NCBI GenBank assembly: GCA_041655735.1
Contig: JBBAEV010000019.1
Location: 1-17,375 of the forward strand
Source of the DNA: JBBAEV01 sp041655735
GTDB lineage: Bacteria; Bacillota_I; Bacilli_A; RF39; UBA660
DNA length: 17,375 nucleotides
Direction of reading: 5' to 3'
Below, in pieces: positions 7,464 to 15,519 of this stretch. A program made the position numbers and the translations under genes. How positions within the stretch are numbered: position 1 is the stretch's first letter; each line of letters begins with the position of its first letter. The notes under the pieces are model-generated. The model made no database searches. It was not told where the DNA came from and saw only the letters and a list, made by a program, of their open reading frames with translations.

Positions 7464-9628
7464 AATTCCTCGCCCCCAAAATCTCCTACTTTAGTAATAA
7501 TATCTTCATAAATAACATTACCTAAGAGCTCGTCAGGAATATATGAACGAAGCTCAGTTTTATTAATATCCTTTTTACCAACAAATATATAATCTACAAT
7601 ATATAAATTGCTTTTTTCAACAGATATTTCTTTATCAAATATCAAAGCGAATTTATAACCTGTTTGTCTAAGTTCTTTTATAGTCTCATTGTTACTTACT
7701 AAATCTTCATATAATAGCAAAATAATAATACTTTCTTTAGCATACTTATTATCAACCAACTTTAATATTTTTTCTAGTTTTCTTTCTTTACCATATAAAC
7801 TTTTTGGGATATATAAAATATACTTTTTGTTAAAATCAGATGTCATTATATCTTTAACTAATTGAACTGATAATAACGTTAACAATACCGTCATTTTATC
7901 TTCTGCGATTATACCTTCACTATAAGTTTTATCAATAATATAATCACTATAAACTCTACTAAAAGAAATATTGTGTTCTAAATCTAATCCATACATATCT
8001 TTTTTAGTAACTAATTTATTAAAATTCAAGTCAAAGATATTAGTTTCTAAGTTCTTTAAAAAATATTCTGTTGTATCACTATAACTTTTTTGTATTTTTG
8101 TTATTTCATCAATAACATTCTCAAGTTTCTTATTATCCCATTCTTTAGCATATTTTTTTATTTCCTTTTTATAAAATTCGTGTTTAGCTTTAGAAGCATC
8201 GATTGTTTTAGCTTGTTCTATATTAGCAATTAGCAACACTATTTTAGTATATAGGTCCTCTATCTCACTATATTCATTATCTTTATCGAGATAAGACTTC
8301 ATTACTTCACTATTTAGTACCGCTTCTTTCATTGTACCTTTAATTTTTGAAGCCAACTTTTTATTACGATATTCTTTCATATCACTATAGTAATTATAAT
8401 ACTTAACATCAATATATGCAGTGATAAACACATCTTTTATCTTGATTTTAGCAAATTGCTTTTTATCCTCTTTAATCAAAAGATCGACTAATTCATATAA
8501 CTCTTCTTTCTTTATAAGCATTACTGTATCAATAATGTTCTTCCCTTTTTTATATCCTTTCTTATTTTTTAACAAATCCAAGTTGATACTAGTTAATGAC
8601 TTGTCTTCCTCAACTTTTTCTTCAAGCTCAGTTTTTTGTTTTTCTTCTAATTCCTTCTTTTTTTCTTCTTTTTCTTTTATCTTTTCTTGTTGTTCGGAAT
8701 TACTCATTTCATTTTGCGCTATTTCTAATAATGTATTATCTAATTCTGAAGCATCTACTGGGATTGTATTTATTCTATTTTCAGAACTATTCAAATTGTC
8801 ATTATTTATATCTTCCATACTCTCTATTTTTTTTATCTTAATTTCAGCTAAATCTTTTTTTTCTATATTTTGTTTAACCTTCTTATGCCTTTTTATCTTT
8901 TTTATTTTTTTAATTAATGTCCCAAAAGACAAGTGATGTTTTTTATTAGATTTTAACTCTGAGGCATCTACTGGAATAACTCTATAGAATACAGTATTAT
9001 CTAAATCATCTTCAGTAGGTTCATTATCATAATTATTATCTACTGTAACTTCCTTAGATTTATTAAATTTTATTAATTTTTTCATTTTCTTAATCAGATT
9101 ACATAAGAACAATCTAATTTTATCATTCTCATCTTTTTTAATTGCTATATTTAACATAAATAAAGTAATAATAAGTGATATTAATACAGCAGGGTTAAAT
9201 AAAATTTTTCTAATAAGACCAAAATTTGGTAGAACTTTAACTACTTTACCAACAATTTGATTCTGTTTTATTGGTACATCTTTAGCACTATTAGCATCTC
9301 CCTTAGTAACATAAGAATTACTATATACTTCAATAATACGATGAGTAATATATTCTCCTTTTACTTCATAAGTAATAATATCATTTAATTCTACCTTTTC
9401 CCCAAGCTTAATAATACTCCAATCTCCAGGATTAATTGTATCCGCCATACTTCCTGTTTGAACCTCAAATATTGAATATCCAAAGAAATTTGGATAAGCA
9501 TGTCCAAGAATTTTAGTTTGAATCCCAATATATATTGAAATTAATAAAATAATACCAAATATAATTATTAATATATTTAATAAAATATTAATAAATTTTT
9601 CAATAAACTTCTTTCTTTTTGGATTCAT
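7460..9628 (-). CDS. SipW-type signal peptidase fused to a degenerate EAL-like cytoplasmic domain
   Basis: 722 aa, far longer than the usual 180-200 aa of S26B peptidases. TM about 13-36; the catalytic domain has VQTGSMADTINPGD (S60), EYITHRI (H96) and VTKGDANSAKD (D111/D117); a second TM is at 146-163. A cytoplasmic part follows: two copies of IPVDASEL (218-225, 289-296), basic segments, a Lys/Glu coiled coil (about 305-345), and a folded C-terminal region (about 360-722). Around 555-690 the order of hydrophobic strands and helices, including IIILLLYEDLVSNNETIKEL and RQTGYKFALIFD, resembles an EAL phosphodiesterase barrel, but the EAL and DDFG metal motifs are absent. First gene of a five-gene operon with a promoter at 9673-9701. 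The peptidase call is firm; the EAL-like call is tentative. Confidence 0.8.
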   Translation of the reverse strand: MNPKRKKFIEKFINILLNILIIIFGIILLISIYIGIQTKILGHAYPNFFGYSIFEVQTGSMADTINPGDWSIIKLGEKVELNDIITYEVKGEYITHRIIEVYSNSYVTKGDANSAKDVPIKQNQIVGKVVKVLPNFGLIRKILFNPAVLISLIITLFMLNIAIKKDENDKIRLFLCNLIKKMKKLIKFNKSKEVTVDNNYDNEPTEDDLDNTVFYRVIPVDASELKSNKKHHLSFGTLIKKIKKIKRHKKVKQNIEKKDLAEIKIKKIESMEDINNDNLNSSENRINTIPVDASELDNTLLEIAQNEMSNSEQQEKIKEKEEKKKELEEKQKTELEEKVEEDKSLTSINLDLLKNKKGYKKGKNIIDTVMLIKKEELYELVDLLIKEDKKQFAKIKIKDVFITAYIDVKYYNYYSDMKEYRNKKLASKIKGTMKEAVLNSEVMKSYLDKDNEYSEIEDLYTKIVLLIANIEQAKTIDASKAKHEFYKKEIKKYAKEWDNKKLENVIDEITKIQKSYSDTTEYFLKNLETNIFDLNFNKLVTKKDMYGLDLEHNISFSRVYSDYIIDKTYSEGIIAEDKMTVLLTLLSVQLVKDIMTSDFNKKYILYIPKSLYGKERKLEKILKLVDNKYAKESIIILLLYEDLVSNNETIKELRQTGYKFALIFDKEISVEKSNLYIVDYIFVGKKDINKTELRSYIPDELLGNVIYEDIITKVGDFGGEEL

Positions 9629-9672
9629 TTTTCATTCCTACTTCCGTTTTACAGAGACACTAGTATATGTAA

Positions 9673-9701
9673 ATTTTATCATATAAAGGGATTATTTACA
9701 A
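9673..9701 (-). promoter_or_regulatory. Promoter of the SipW-AAA+-DUF2357 operon
   Basis: Minus-strand TTGTAA (9701-9696), 17-bp spacer, TAAAAT (9678-9673), about 45 bp before ATG 9628. The ribosome-binding site AGTAGGA follows. The remaining 9702-9809 is AT-rich without recognised genes. Confidence 0.5.
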
Positions 9702-9809
9702 CATTATGGATTTTATTTCGACAAAAAATAAACAAAGAAAAATGATATATAATATAACATCTAATTATTTAAAAATATATTATTATTGGTATATATTTTA
9801 GGCAATAAT

Positions 9810-9832
9810 AAAAGCACATATTATGTGCTTTT
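9810..9832 (-). terminator. Rho-independent terminator after the dead SipW paralogue
   Basis: AAAAGCACAT (9810-9819) pairs with ATGTGCTTTT (9823-9832) with a 3-nt loop. On the minus strand it is followed by a short T-rich stretch. It separates the upstream block (ending at 9855) from the five-gene operon. Confidence 0.65.
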
Positions 9833-9854
9833 AAAACTATTTTTTAATATTTAA

Positions 9855-10403
9855 TTATGCATTACTAACTTCTGCTTTTACCTCTTCTTTTCCATATTTT
9901 ACTTCAACAACTAAAACATATATTTGATGAATAAATACTAAGAAACAAGGAACAACTATCATAAATAAGAAGCCCCATGTAGATTGTATTATTGATAGAT
10001 AGGTGCCTATATTTTCATATACTTTACTAGCTTCTCCTATTACAAATTCTATAGCATAAGTAGCTCCACCTACAAATGAAACATTATTAGCTTCAAGATC
10101 AGTTTTACCAATGATTCCTACATCAATACTTACTACTCCTGTAGTATCTACTTGATAAATAAATATTTCATCACCAGGCTTAATATCTTTTAATTTCTTT
10201 TTTTCAATAAGTACTAAATCACCTTTTTGATAATTATCATAAGCTAATTTTTCTTTAATTACAAGGTAAGAAGTATTATTAAACTCAGTAACTCCAAATT
10301 TATTACGATTTAATAAAAATATTGACATTGTTACAGCAAATACAAAAAAGATAACTCCTATAATTCCTAAAAAAATTTTTTTTATAACTTTTAATCCCTT
10401 CAT
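9855..10403 (-). CDS. SipW-like signal peptidase paralogue lacking catalytic residues
   Basis: 182 aa from the chosen ATG. The layout is that of an S26B peptidase: TM at about 8-31, a small extracytoplasmic beta domain, TM at about 142-167 and a short charged tail. The aligned motifs are recognisable but inactive. The YQKGDLVLIE...IKPGDEIFIY pattern matches SipW strands, yet the SGSMxP box is replaced by NNTSYLVIKE (no nucleophile in place) and the ITHRV box by VSIDVGIIGK (no His). It probably folds like a signal peptidase and binds substrates or partners without cutting. AGGTGG at 10415-10410 fits ATG 10403 rather than the in-frame GTG at 10412. It has a separate promoter and terminator, but sits just after the TasA-like genes, suggesting a chaperone or scaffold role (inference). 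Confidence 0.68.
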   Translation of the reverse strand: MKGLKVIKKIFLGIIGVIFFVFAVTMSIFLLNRNKFGVTEFNNTSYLVIKEKLAYDNYQKGDLVLIEKKKLKDIKPGDEIFIYQVDTTGVVSIDVGIIGKTDLEANNVSFVGGATYAIEFVIGEASKVYENIGTYLSIIQSTWGFLFMIVVPCFLVFIHQIYVLVVEVKYGKEEVKAEVSNA

Positions 10404-10420
10404 CTTTACCACCTACTTTA

Positions 10421-10449
10421 ATAATAGCATAAAAACTTTTCCCTATCAA
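10421..10449 (-). promoter_or_regulatory. Promoter candidate for the dead SipW paralogue
   Basis: Minus-strand TTGATA (10449-10444), 17-bp spacer, TATTAT (10426-10421) with TG one base upstream (extended -10). The predicted start is close to the ribosome-binding site, giving a very short leader. A second TATAAT-like box at 10468-10463 would give a longer leader but lacks a clear -35. Confidence 0.45.
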
Positions 10450-10480
10450 ACTTTAATAAACAATTATACACATTTTTACA

Positions 10481-11383
10481 TTAACAGCCACTATCTTCTT
10501 CAATTAAAAATTCTGTAACATCATAAATAATATCAAAGTTCTTTCTATAAAATATGTAATTCAAATTTTTCTTTGGACCAATATTAAATTTAATTCCATT
10601 AATATAACCATTAGAATCAGTTTCATATGAACTAAAAGCACTAGTATCAGCATTAATAAGTAATTTATTAGAATCCCAAGTAACTTTTACACACTTATCA
10701 ACTGAATATGAATTAGAAATAATTAATCTATCATAATTAGTATAATTATTAAAATCTAAAGAAATTATATTTTCTACTAAATCCTTCTTATGAAGAATAA
10801 AACTGCCTTTTAAAGATTTATTATAAGGAGCTGTACTAGTAACATTAATAGTAGCTATTACATCAGATAATTTATATTCGGGATTAGTTAAAACAATATC
10901 AAAGAAAAGATCTTCTTCTTTTGGTTCAACAATCCAATCATATTCTCCATCCTTGCACTCATCTTCTGTAAATTCAGTAACATCTACTTGATCTTCTGTA
11001 TTATTAACACAATACTGAACGCTTTCTAATATACCTTGATATACATTTGATCCTTCTTCATTTATATCACATTCAGCATAATCAGTAACTTCATCATTTA
11101 GACTGCACGTAACAGTATACTCTATATCATAATTAGTTATTACAGTTTGATTAAGACTATTTTTAAGATTAAAATGAATACTTTGACCATCCCATAAATT
11201 ATCCACGTTCTTTACCGTAGTAGGGTCTAAATAATCACTAGTAAAATAAAAGCCTTTAGCCTTTAAAAAATAATCCCAAACAAAATTAGCTATATATTTA
11301 GCATATGCAAAGTTATCAAAGCATAGAAAACCACCTAGTAATACTAGTATTACTAATAATATTCTTTTTTTAACTTTCTTCAT
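10481..11383 (-). CDS. TasA/camelysin-like surface protein
   Basis: 300 aa from the chosen ATG. Residues 1-25 form a basic, hydrophobic signal segment, followed by NFAYAKYIANFVWDYFLKAK and GFYFTSDYL (about 24-52). AKY...KAxGFYFTSD is the camelysin/TasA-like N-terminal pattern, and AYA could be the cleavage site. The rest is predicted beta-rich and acidic, with six Cys including the C-terminal residue, so disulfides or a terminal cross-link are possible. AGGTGAT overlaps the stop of the preceding gene (11395-11393), and ATG 11383 is the best-spaced of several in-frame starts (GTG 11392 and ATG 11389 are inside or too near the ribosome-binding site). It lies third in the 13787-10481 set. Likely a fibre or surface subunit; function unproven. 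Confidence 0.7.
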   Translation of the reverse strand: MKKVKKRILLVILVLLGGFLCFDNFAYAKYIANFVWDYFLKAKGFYFTSDYLDPTTVKNVDNLWDGQSIHFNLKNSLNQTVITNYDIEYTVTCSLNDEVTDYAECDINEEGSNVYQGILESVQYCVNNTEDQVDVTEFTEDECKDGEYDWIVEPKEEDLFFDIVLTNPEYKLSDVIATINVTSTAPYNKSLKGSFILHKKDLVENIISLDFNNYTNYDRLIISNSYSVDKCVKVTWDSNKLLINADTSAFSSYETDSNGYINGIKFNIGPKKNLNYIFYRKNFDIIYDVTEFLIEEDSGC

Positions 11384-11392
11384 ATACATCAC

Positions 11393-11941
11393 CTAACCTT
11401 CTAATTTTTGCCAGCTCTTCAATTCTATTTTAATAAAATCAACTAAATCGGCATATATTGCATCATCATAATCATCTTGAAACTCAACTTTCAATTTATA
11501 ATTATCTAGTTCTTCTTCTTCATATTTCATTTCTATTGTTGGAAGCTCGCATAATATTTCATTTTGTTCATTGCGTTCAAAATTTTCATCACAAGTTATT
11601 AATAGTTCTTCTAATTCACCATCTAAGGCATAAAGTTCTATTGTTAAAGGAATTAAATGATATGTTTTTATTATCATCTGATAAGCAATCGTAACATTAC
11701 TTACAAATCCCAATTTATTATTTGTTACTGAAAATAAATATTCTTTGGTATCCCCTGGATTTAAATCAACTAATGGTAACTGAATTTCATCTAAGCTTTC
11801 TGCATCAAATATAAACCTAGCTATATTTTGTTCTCCATTCATACTTACTTGTGAATTAAAATGCGAATAAGCCATTACAAAAATAGAAGTAAAAAATATA
11901 GCAGCAGTTAATATTATTAACACTTTAGTTTTCTTCTTCAT
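11393..11941 (-). CDS. Small TasA-like secreted protein
   Basis: 182 aa from ATG 11941. Basic start MKKKTK, hydrophobic segment (about 7-24), then YSHFNSQVSMNGEQNIARFI and FDAES (to about 49). LPLVDLNPGDTKEYLFSVTN (55-74) is the beta-sandwich signature common in TasA/camelysin-like proteins: a proline-glycine turn before a strand with S-V-T-N. No C-terminal anchor. An in-frame TTG at 11959 exists, but AGAGG just upstream of ATG 11941 sets the start. The gene overlaps the end of the preceding large gene by 17 bp, showing translational coupling. Probably a structural subunit processed by the SipW-type enzymes of the cluster. Confidence 0.7.
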   Translation of the reverse strand: MKKKTKVLIILTAAIFFTSIFVMAYSHFNSQVSMNGEQNIARFIFDAESLDEIQLPLVDLNPGDTKEYLFSVTNNKLGFVSNVTIAYQMIIKTYHLIPLTIELYALDGELEELLITCDENFERNEQNEILCELPTIEMKYEEEELDNYKLKVEFQDDYDDAIYADLVDFIKIELKSWQKLEG

Positions 11942-13787
11942 GGTTAGCCTCTTTAACAATAAAATATTTTTCTATTTTTCCTATTTTCTTATTTCCATCA
12001 TAAAGTTCAAATACTAGTTTATAGGCAATATTTTGAAAATTATTAGTTATTGAATGTAATTCTAAAACATTGTATGTTTCTTCACTGCCATCATATTGTA
12101 TTGGATTAGTCGATACATAATAAATATTATCTGCATAAGCATTAAGGTCATCGCTAATATAATCTTCTAAATCAATTATTGAATAACTCTGATTATAAGC
12201 TGTTAATTCATCTTTTTCATACAATGATATTCTTATATTAGGTTCTTCTAATTCCCCATTAAATAATATATTAAATGCAATACTTAAATCCTCTTCAGTT
12301 TTAGTAATAATACGATTAGTATCATCCATAATCACATCAAAACTATATGGGATGTTAGGTGTATTATCTATAACATTAATTGGAATAGTTAATACAGTAT
12401 CATTTAATTCATCATAGTAATAACCATCATATGAAGCATAATTATAGATTTTAAGGTAATATGTCCCTTCAGCTAAATCATCATTGTTTTCATAGGTGGT
12501 TATTGTAAGGACATTAGTAATATCTGTAATCCCATTTTTTAAATTAATACGGATAATATTATCTTGTTCTGGATAATAAACATCATTACCTAATTTAAAA
12601 AGCATATTCTTTAAATAATTTTTATCTATAATATTATCTTCATCATCAACCAACTTAATAGCTAATCCTATTTCTTTATTTTCATATGTTGTATCAACTA
12701 TTTTAAAATCATTAATATACTTATAATCAAGACCTGTTGTTATATTAATATCAGTAGTAGAATCACTATTAAATAAAATTGGAGTACCAATATAATCAGT
12801 TGTTAAGTGTAATGCTGCATTAGTAGGTTCTTCATTTACAATTGAATAAATATTAAATTCTTTTAGCGTATCAAATAAGGTTGGTCTAACATTTAGTCCT
12901 AATGAATCATATAATTCAATGTTTAAAATAACATTATCATAATTAGTTGAAATATTAGTATTAGATAAATCTAATAAAATGGTAAAGTCCTCATTAATTT
13001 CTCCATTATCATAATAAGTGCTTTCACTAAATGGTTTATCAGTTCCTGTTCCTATTTCTTTAAATAAAGTAAAAGGATAAACATCTGTAGAAGTAACTAT
13101 TTGATGTTCATAAACCTTATCATTAATATTATCTATTAATATTAGTTTGGTTCCTATTGGTAAAGCTATATTAGATTTTAAATTATGAGTATGATCAAGC
13201 AATTCACTACCATTAAGATTATGGTAACTAAAATTTAAAGAAACAGTAGATTTGTTAGTAATATAAGTAGTCTCATCTAAATAACTAGTTTCTTCTCTTC
13301 CTAATGTTAAACTATTTACTGTATATCCATCTAAGACTATATAATCACTATTAACATAAGTGACTTCTTCAGCAGAATCAGTTACTTGAAGATAGACAAT
13401 ATTGTTTCCTATTTGATTAATTAAAATTCCATCAATATAGGGTGTCCAGCTACAGCTTAATTCATTTAAATTTTCATGATCTAGCATTATATTAGTAATA
13501 CAATAATCAACGCCAATTACTCCTTCATCTATTTCAATTGTTAGTGTTTTTTCTCTATCAATATATACATAGTCTATAGTGTCTCTCAAATCAGACCATG
13601 AACTGCTATCTAAATTAAGAGCTACAAGTGGAGTTGGGTCTTTAAAAACAATATTTTCGACACTGATTCTACTTTTTACTAAGGCCATAATACTACAAGA
13701 CAATAAAACAAAGCTTAATATTAAAATTAAGTAATTAAACTTTTTGATATTAGATAATTTGTTACTATAATTTCTTATTTTTGACAT
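11925..13787 (-). CDS. Large membrane-anchored beta-rich extracellular protein, unknown family
   Basis: 620 aa from the chosen ATG. One hydrophobic segment near the N-terminus (about 18-36, YLILILSFVLLSCSIMALV) is followed by about 580 extracellular residues rich in Asn, Asp, Thr, Ile and Tyr, with many short alternating strands. These look like stacked Ig-like or Big-like domains (repeated patterns such as EGTYYLKIYN, TNISTNYDNVILNIELYD). No catalytic motif, LPxTG or C-terminal TM is visible. The start at 13787 is chosen because AAAGGG (13803-13798) precedes it at proper distance; an in-frame ATG at 13820 lacks such a site. First gene of a set with the two TasA-like genes, so a base, anchor or accessory of a surface structure is plausible. 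I do not recognise the family. Confidence 0.65.
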   Translation of the reverse strand: MSKIRNYSNKLSNIKKFNYLILILSFVLLSCSIMALVKSRISVENIVFKDPTPLVALNLDSSSWSDLRDTIDYVYIDREKTLTIEIDEGVIGVDYCITNIMLDHENLNELSCSWTPYIDGILINQIGNNIVYLQVTDSAEEVTYVNSDYIVLDGYTVNSLTLGREETSYLDETTYITNKSTVSLNFSYHNLNGSELLDHTHNLKSNIALPIGTKLILIDNINDKVYEHQIVTSTDVYPFTLFKEIGTGTDKPFSESTYYDNGEINEDFTILLDLSNTNISTNYDNVILNIELYDSLGLNVRPTLFDTLKEFNIYSIVNEEPTNAALHLTTDYIGTPILFNSDSTTDINITTGLDYKYINDFKIVDTTYENKEIGLAIKLVDDEDNIIDKNYLKNMLFKLGNDVYYPEQDNIIRINLKNGITDITNVLTITTYENNDDLAEGTYYLKIYNYASYDGYYYDELNDTVLTIPINVIDNTPNIPYSFDVIMDDTNRIITKTEEDLSIAFNILFNGELEEPNIRISLYEKDELTAYNQSYSIIDLEDYISDDLNAYADNIYYVSTNPIQYDGSEETYNVLELHSITNNFQNIAYKLVFELYDGNKKIGKIEKYFIVKEANHEEEN

Positions 13788-13835
13788 AATTATCATCCCT
13801 TTATTGCCTTTTATAACCATATTCTCTATATAATA

Positions 13836-13844
13836 ATTTTAACA
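13836..13844 (-). promoter_or_regulatory. Extended -10 promoter candidate
   Basis: Minus-strand TGTTAAAAT forms an extended -10 (TGnTAAAAT), about 50 bp before the large beta-rich gene. No convincing -35 is seen at 16-18 bp. Confidence 0.35.
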
Positions 13845-13883
13845 TAAAAAGACATTTTTTGATACTATAAATAAATTAATTTA

Positions 13884-13921
13884 TAAATAAAAAAGGAACA
13901 TCAATTTCCTATGTTCCTTTT
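13884..13921 (-). terminator. Rho-independent terminator of the DUF5011 fibre gene
   Basis: AAAAGGAACAT (13891-13901) pairs with ATGTTCCTTTT (13911-13921), with a 9-nt loop. On the minus strand it is followed by TTTTTTATTT. It ends the gene at 13946 and insulates it from the next set. Confidence 0.8.
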
Positions 13922-13945
13922 GTTTTAATTTGTTTTTTTGAGAGA

Positions 13946-15415
13946 TTATTCTGCCGCTTTTACAATAACTATTCTGTTTATTGTTGTAAAATTTCCTTCA
14001 TCATCGGTTACTGTATATTTCACTATATATGTTCCCATAGTTGTTGGTTCAGGAACATTGTTTTCTGTAACTATATCATCAGTAATATCTGCTTCTTCAT
14101 AATCAATAGCGGTTGCTCCAGCATCTTCATAAGTGTCCCCTGCAGTAATAATTTCCGGATTATTTCCTAATATAGTAATAGCTGGTGCATTAGGACCTTC
14201 TCCTTCATTTAATGCTGGATCTTCTCCATCATAACCAATATCACTTTCAATAAATCTTTCTTTAGTAAATCCAAAGGCAACAGATATTCTTTTACCAATC
14301 ATCGCAAATTCATAATTATCAATATATACTCTAACTTTAGTAATACTATTAGGTGCTAAATACATAAATGGTTGACGTTGAACTCCAGGTTGTAATTTCA
14401 TTGTGTCTGTAAAATATGGATAAGCTGATAATTCAGTAGTTGATTCCCAAGTATTATATTCTTTGCCATCATATAAATCAACATTATTAGCTGAAGTTAT
14501 ATTAGTATTTACTGCATATGTTGGATAAGCTGCATTTACGGCAATAGTTCCGCAATCTCCTTCATCGTTATAAGCACCATCTTGTCTAATATTTTCACCA
14601 ATTCTTGGCAAGCAAGATTTATTATACCAAGCAATAGCATTTGCATTATGAGTATCATCATTTGGTTCCCATATATGAGCTGTTCTTTCGCCACAAATAC
14701 CTGTTACTGGATCAGCAGTAGTACAAGTTATTCCTGTAATTGTTGGTACATCTGTAGTAGTTGCAACCACACGACCAATTTGACCAAAAGCAACTCTAAC
14801 AGAGTTTTCAATACCAGTATCGTCAACTCCACCATTTTCTGAAACTGAAACAGCAGAATCAGTAGTTAAATATATAGCTTCTTCATCATCCCAGTTATAA
14901 CCTGGTATATATTGAGTACCAGAAAAGTTTTTAACAAATAGATCAAAAACAACATAACCATCTTGTTCTGATTGAAGTGCTTCTTCCTCTTCACCTTCAC
15001 CATCTGGATCAAGTATATAGTTTCCAACGCGGCTAGCTAAAACTCTATAACCACCTTCTGTTGCTGTATAGCTTGCTTTTTCATATAATTTTAACCTTGA
15101 AGCTAGCGCATCCATTTCTCCTACTGTTGACATAGGAATCAAACCATCGCCACCCCAGCTATTGGTATGACCTGTGTATGAAACAGCATCTAAAGTATCT
15201 TCTGAAATATGTACTGTAGTGTTCCAAGTTTTACCATCCAAAGAAAGCAATAAGCTTTCAGTAACAGCAATTTCAACATCAAAACTAGATACATTAACGG
15301 TTCTCATACCAACAAACCATGCAAAGGTTGAAACACCTAATACAACAGCTGTTAAAGCTGAAACCGCAACCAGATTTCTGATACGTTTAGCACGTCTTTT
15401 ATTTTGTTTTGGCAT
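13946..15415 (-). CDS. TasA-like secreted protein with C-terminal DUF5011 Ig-like domain, probable major subunit
   Basis: 489 aa. Very basic N-terminus (KQNKRRAKRIRN), TM/signal segment at 14-34 ending in STFAWFVG. The AWF pattern followed by SSFDVEIAVTESLLLSLDG is typical of SipW-dependent proteins. A long acidic, Thr/Asn-rich beta region follows, with a Cys-containing loop (about 230-290). Residues 410-489 match the DUF5011 Ig-like family: PAITILGNNPEIITAGDTYE, DAGATAID, then TYIVKYTVTDDEGN. No LPxTG or C-terminal TM. It has the strongest promoter of the window (15520-15547), its own terminator, an AAGGAGAG ribosome-binding site and less extreme AT-biased codons than its neighbours, all suggesting high expression. 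Most likely the abundant fibre or surface-layer protein of the locus. Confidence 0.75.
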   Translation of the reverse strand: MPKQNKRRAKRIRNLVAVSALTAVVLGVSTFAWFVGMRTVNVSSFDVEIAVTESLLLSLDGKTWNTTVHISEDTLDAVSYTGHTNSWGGDGLIPMSTVGEMDALASRLKLYEKASYTATEGGYRVLASRVGNYILDPDGEGEEEEALQSEQDGYVVFDLFVKNFSGTQYIPGYNWDDEEAIYLTTDSAVSVSENGGVDDTGIENSVRVAFGQIGRVVATTTDVPTITGITCTTADPVTGICGERTAHIWEPNDDTHNANAIAWYNKSCLPRIGENIRQDGAYNDEGDCGTIAVNAAYPTYAVNTNITSANNVDLYDGKEYNTWESTTELSAYPYFTDTMKLQPGVQRQPFMYLAPNSITKVRVYIDNYEFAMIGKRISVAFGFTKERFIESDIGYDGEDPALNEGEGPNAPAITILGNNPEIITAGDTYEDAGATAIDYEEADITDDIVTENNVPEPTTMGTYIVKYTVTDDEGNFTTINRIVIVKAAE

Positions 15416-15468
15416 AAATACATCTCTCCTTCGTTTTCAATAATTCCTAATAAATTAATTAGTTCACA

Positions 15469-15513
15469 CTAAAAAAGCATAGAATTACCTCGTGTTATTT
15501 TAATCTAGTATGC
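15469..15513 (-). promoter_or_regulatory. Structured 5' leader with possible 3-codon mini-ORF
   Basis: The expected transcript start is near 15513, giving a leader of about 100 nt. The first bases GCATA (15513-15509) can pair with TATGC (15481-15477). Within the leader, GAGGT (15491-15487) stands six bases before ATG CTT TTT TAG (15480-15469), a well-spaced mini-ORF of three codons. It may be chance, but spacing and pairing suggest stabilisation or translational control of the major protein. Confidence 0.25.
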
Positions 15514-15519
15514 ATTTTT

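Noticed and set aside
8421..8936. Plus-strand frame rich in Ser/Phe opposite the SipW fusion gene
   Set aside because: Antisense shadow of the Lys/Glu-rich linker; composition is the complement of AAA/GAA codons and there is no ribosome-binding site.
11942..11959. TTG start of the small TasA-like gene at 11959
   Set aside because: AGAGG sits between this TTG and ATG 11941 and fits the ATG.
13788..13820. Earlier start of the large beta-rich gene (ATG 13820)
   Set aside because: No ribosome-binding site precedes it; AAAGGG at 13803-13798 fits ATG 13787.
14582..14842. Plus-strand frames inside the DUF5011 protein gene
   Set aside because: Low-complexity Ser/Cys/Trp-rich shadow opposite a clear coding frame.
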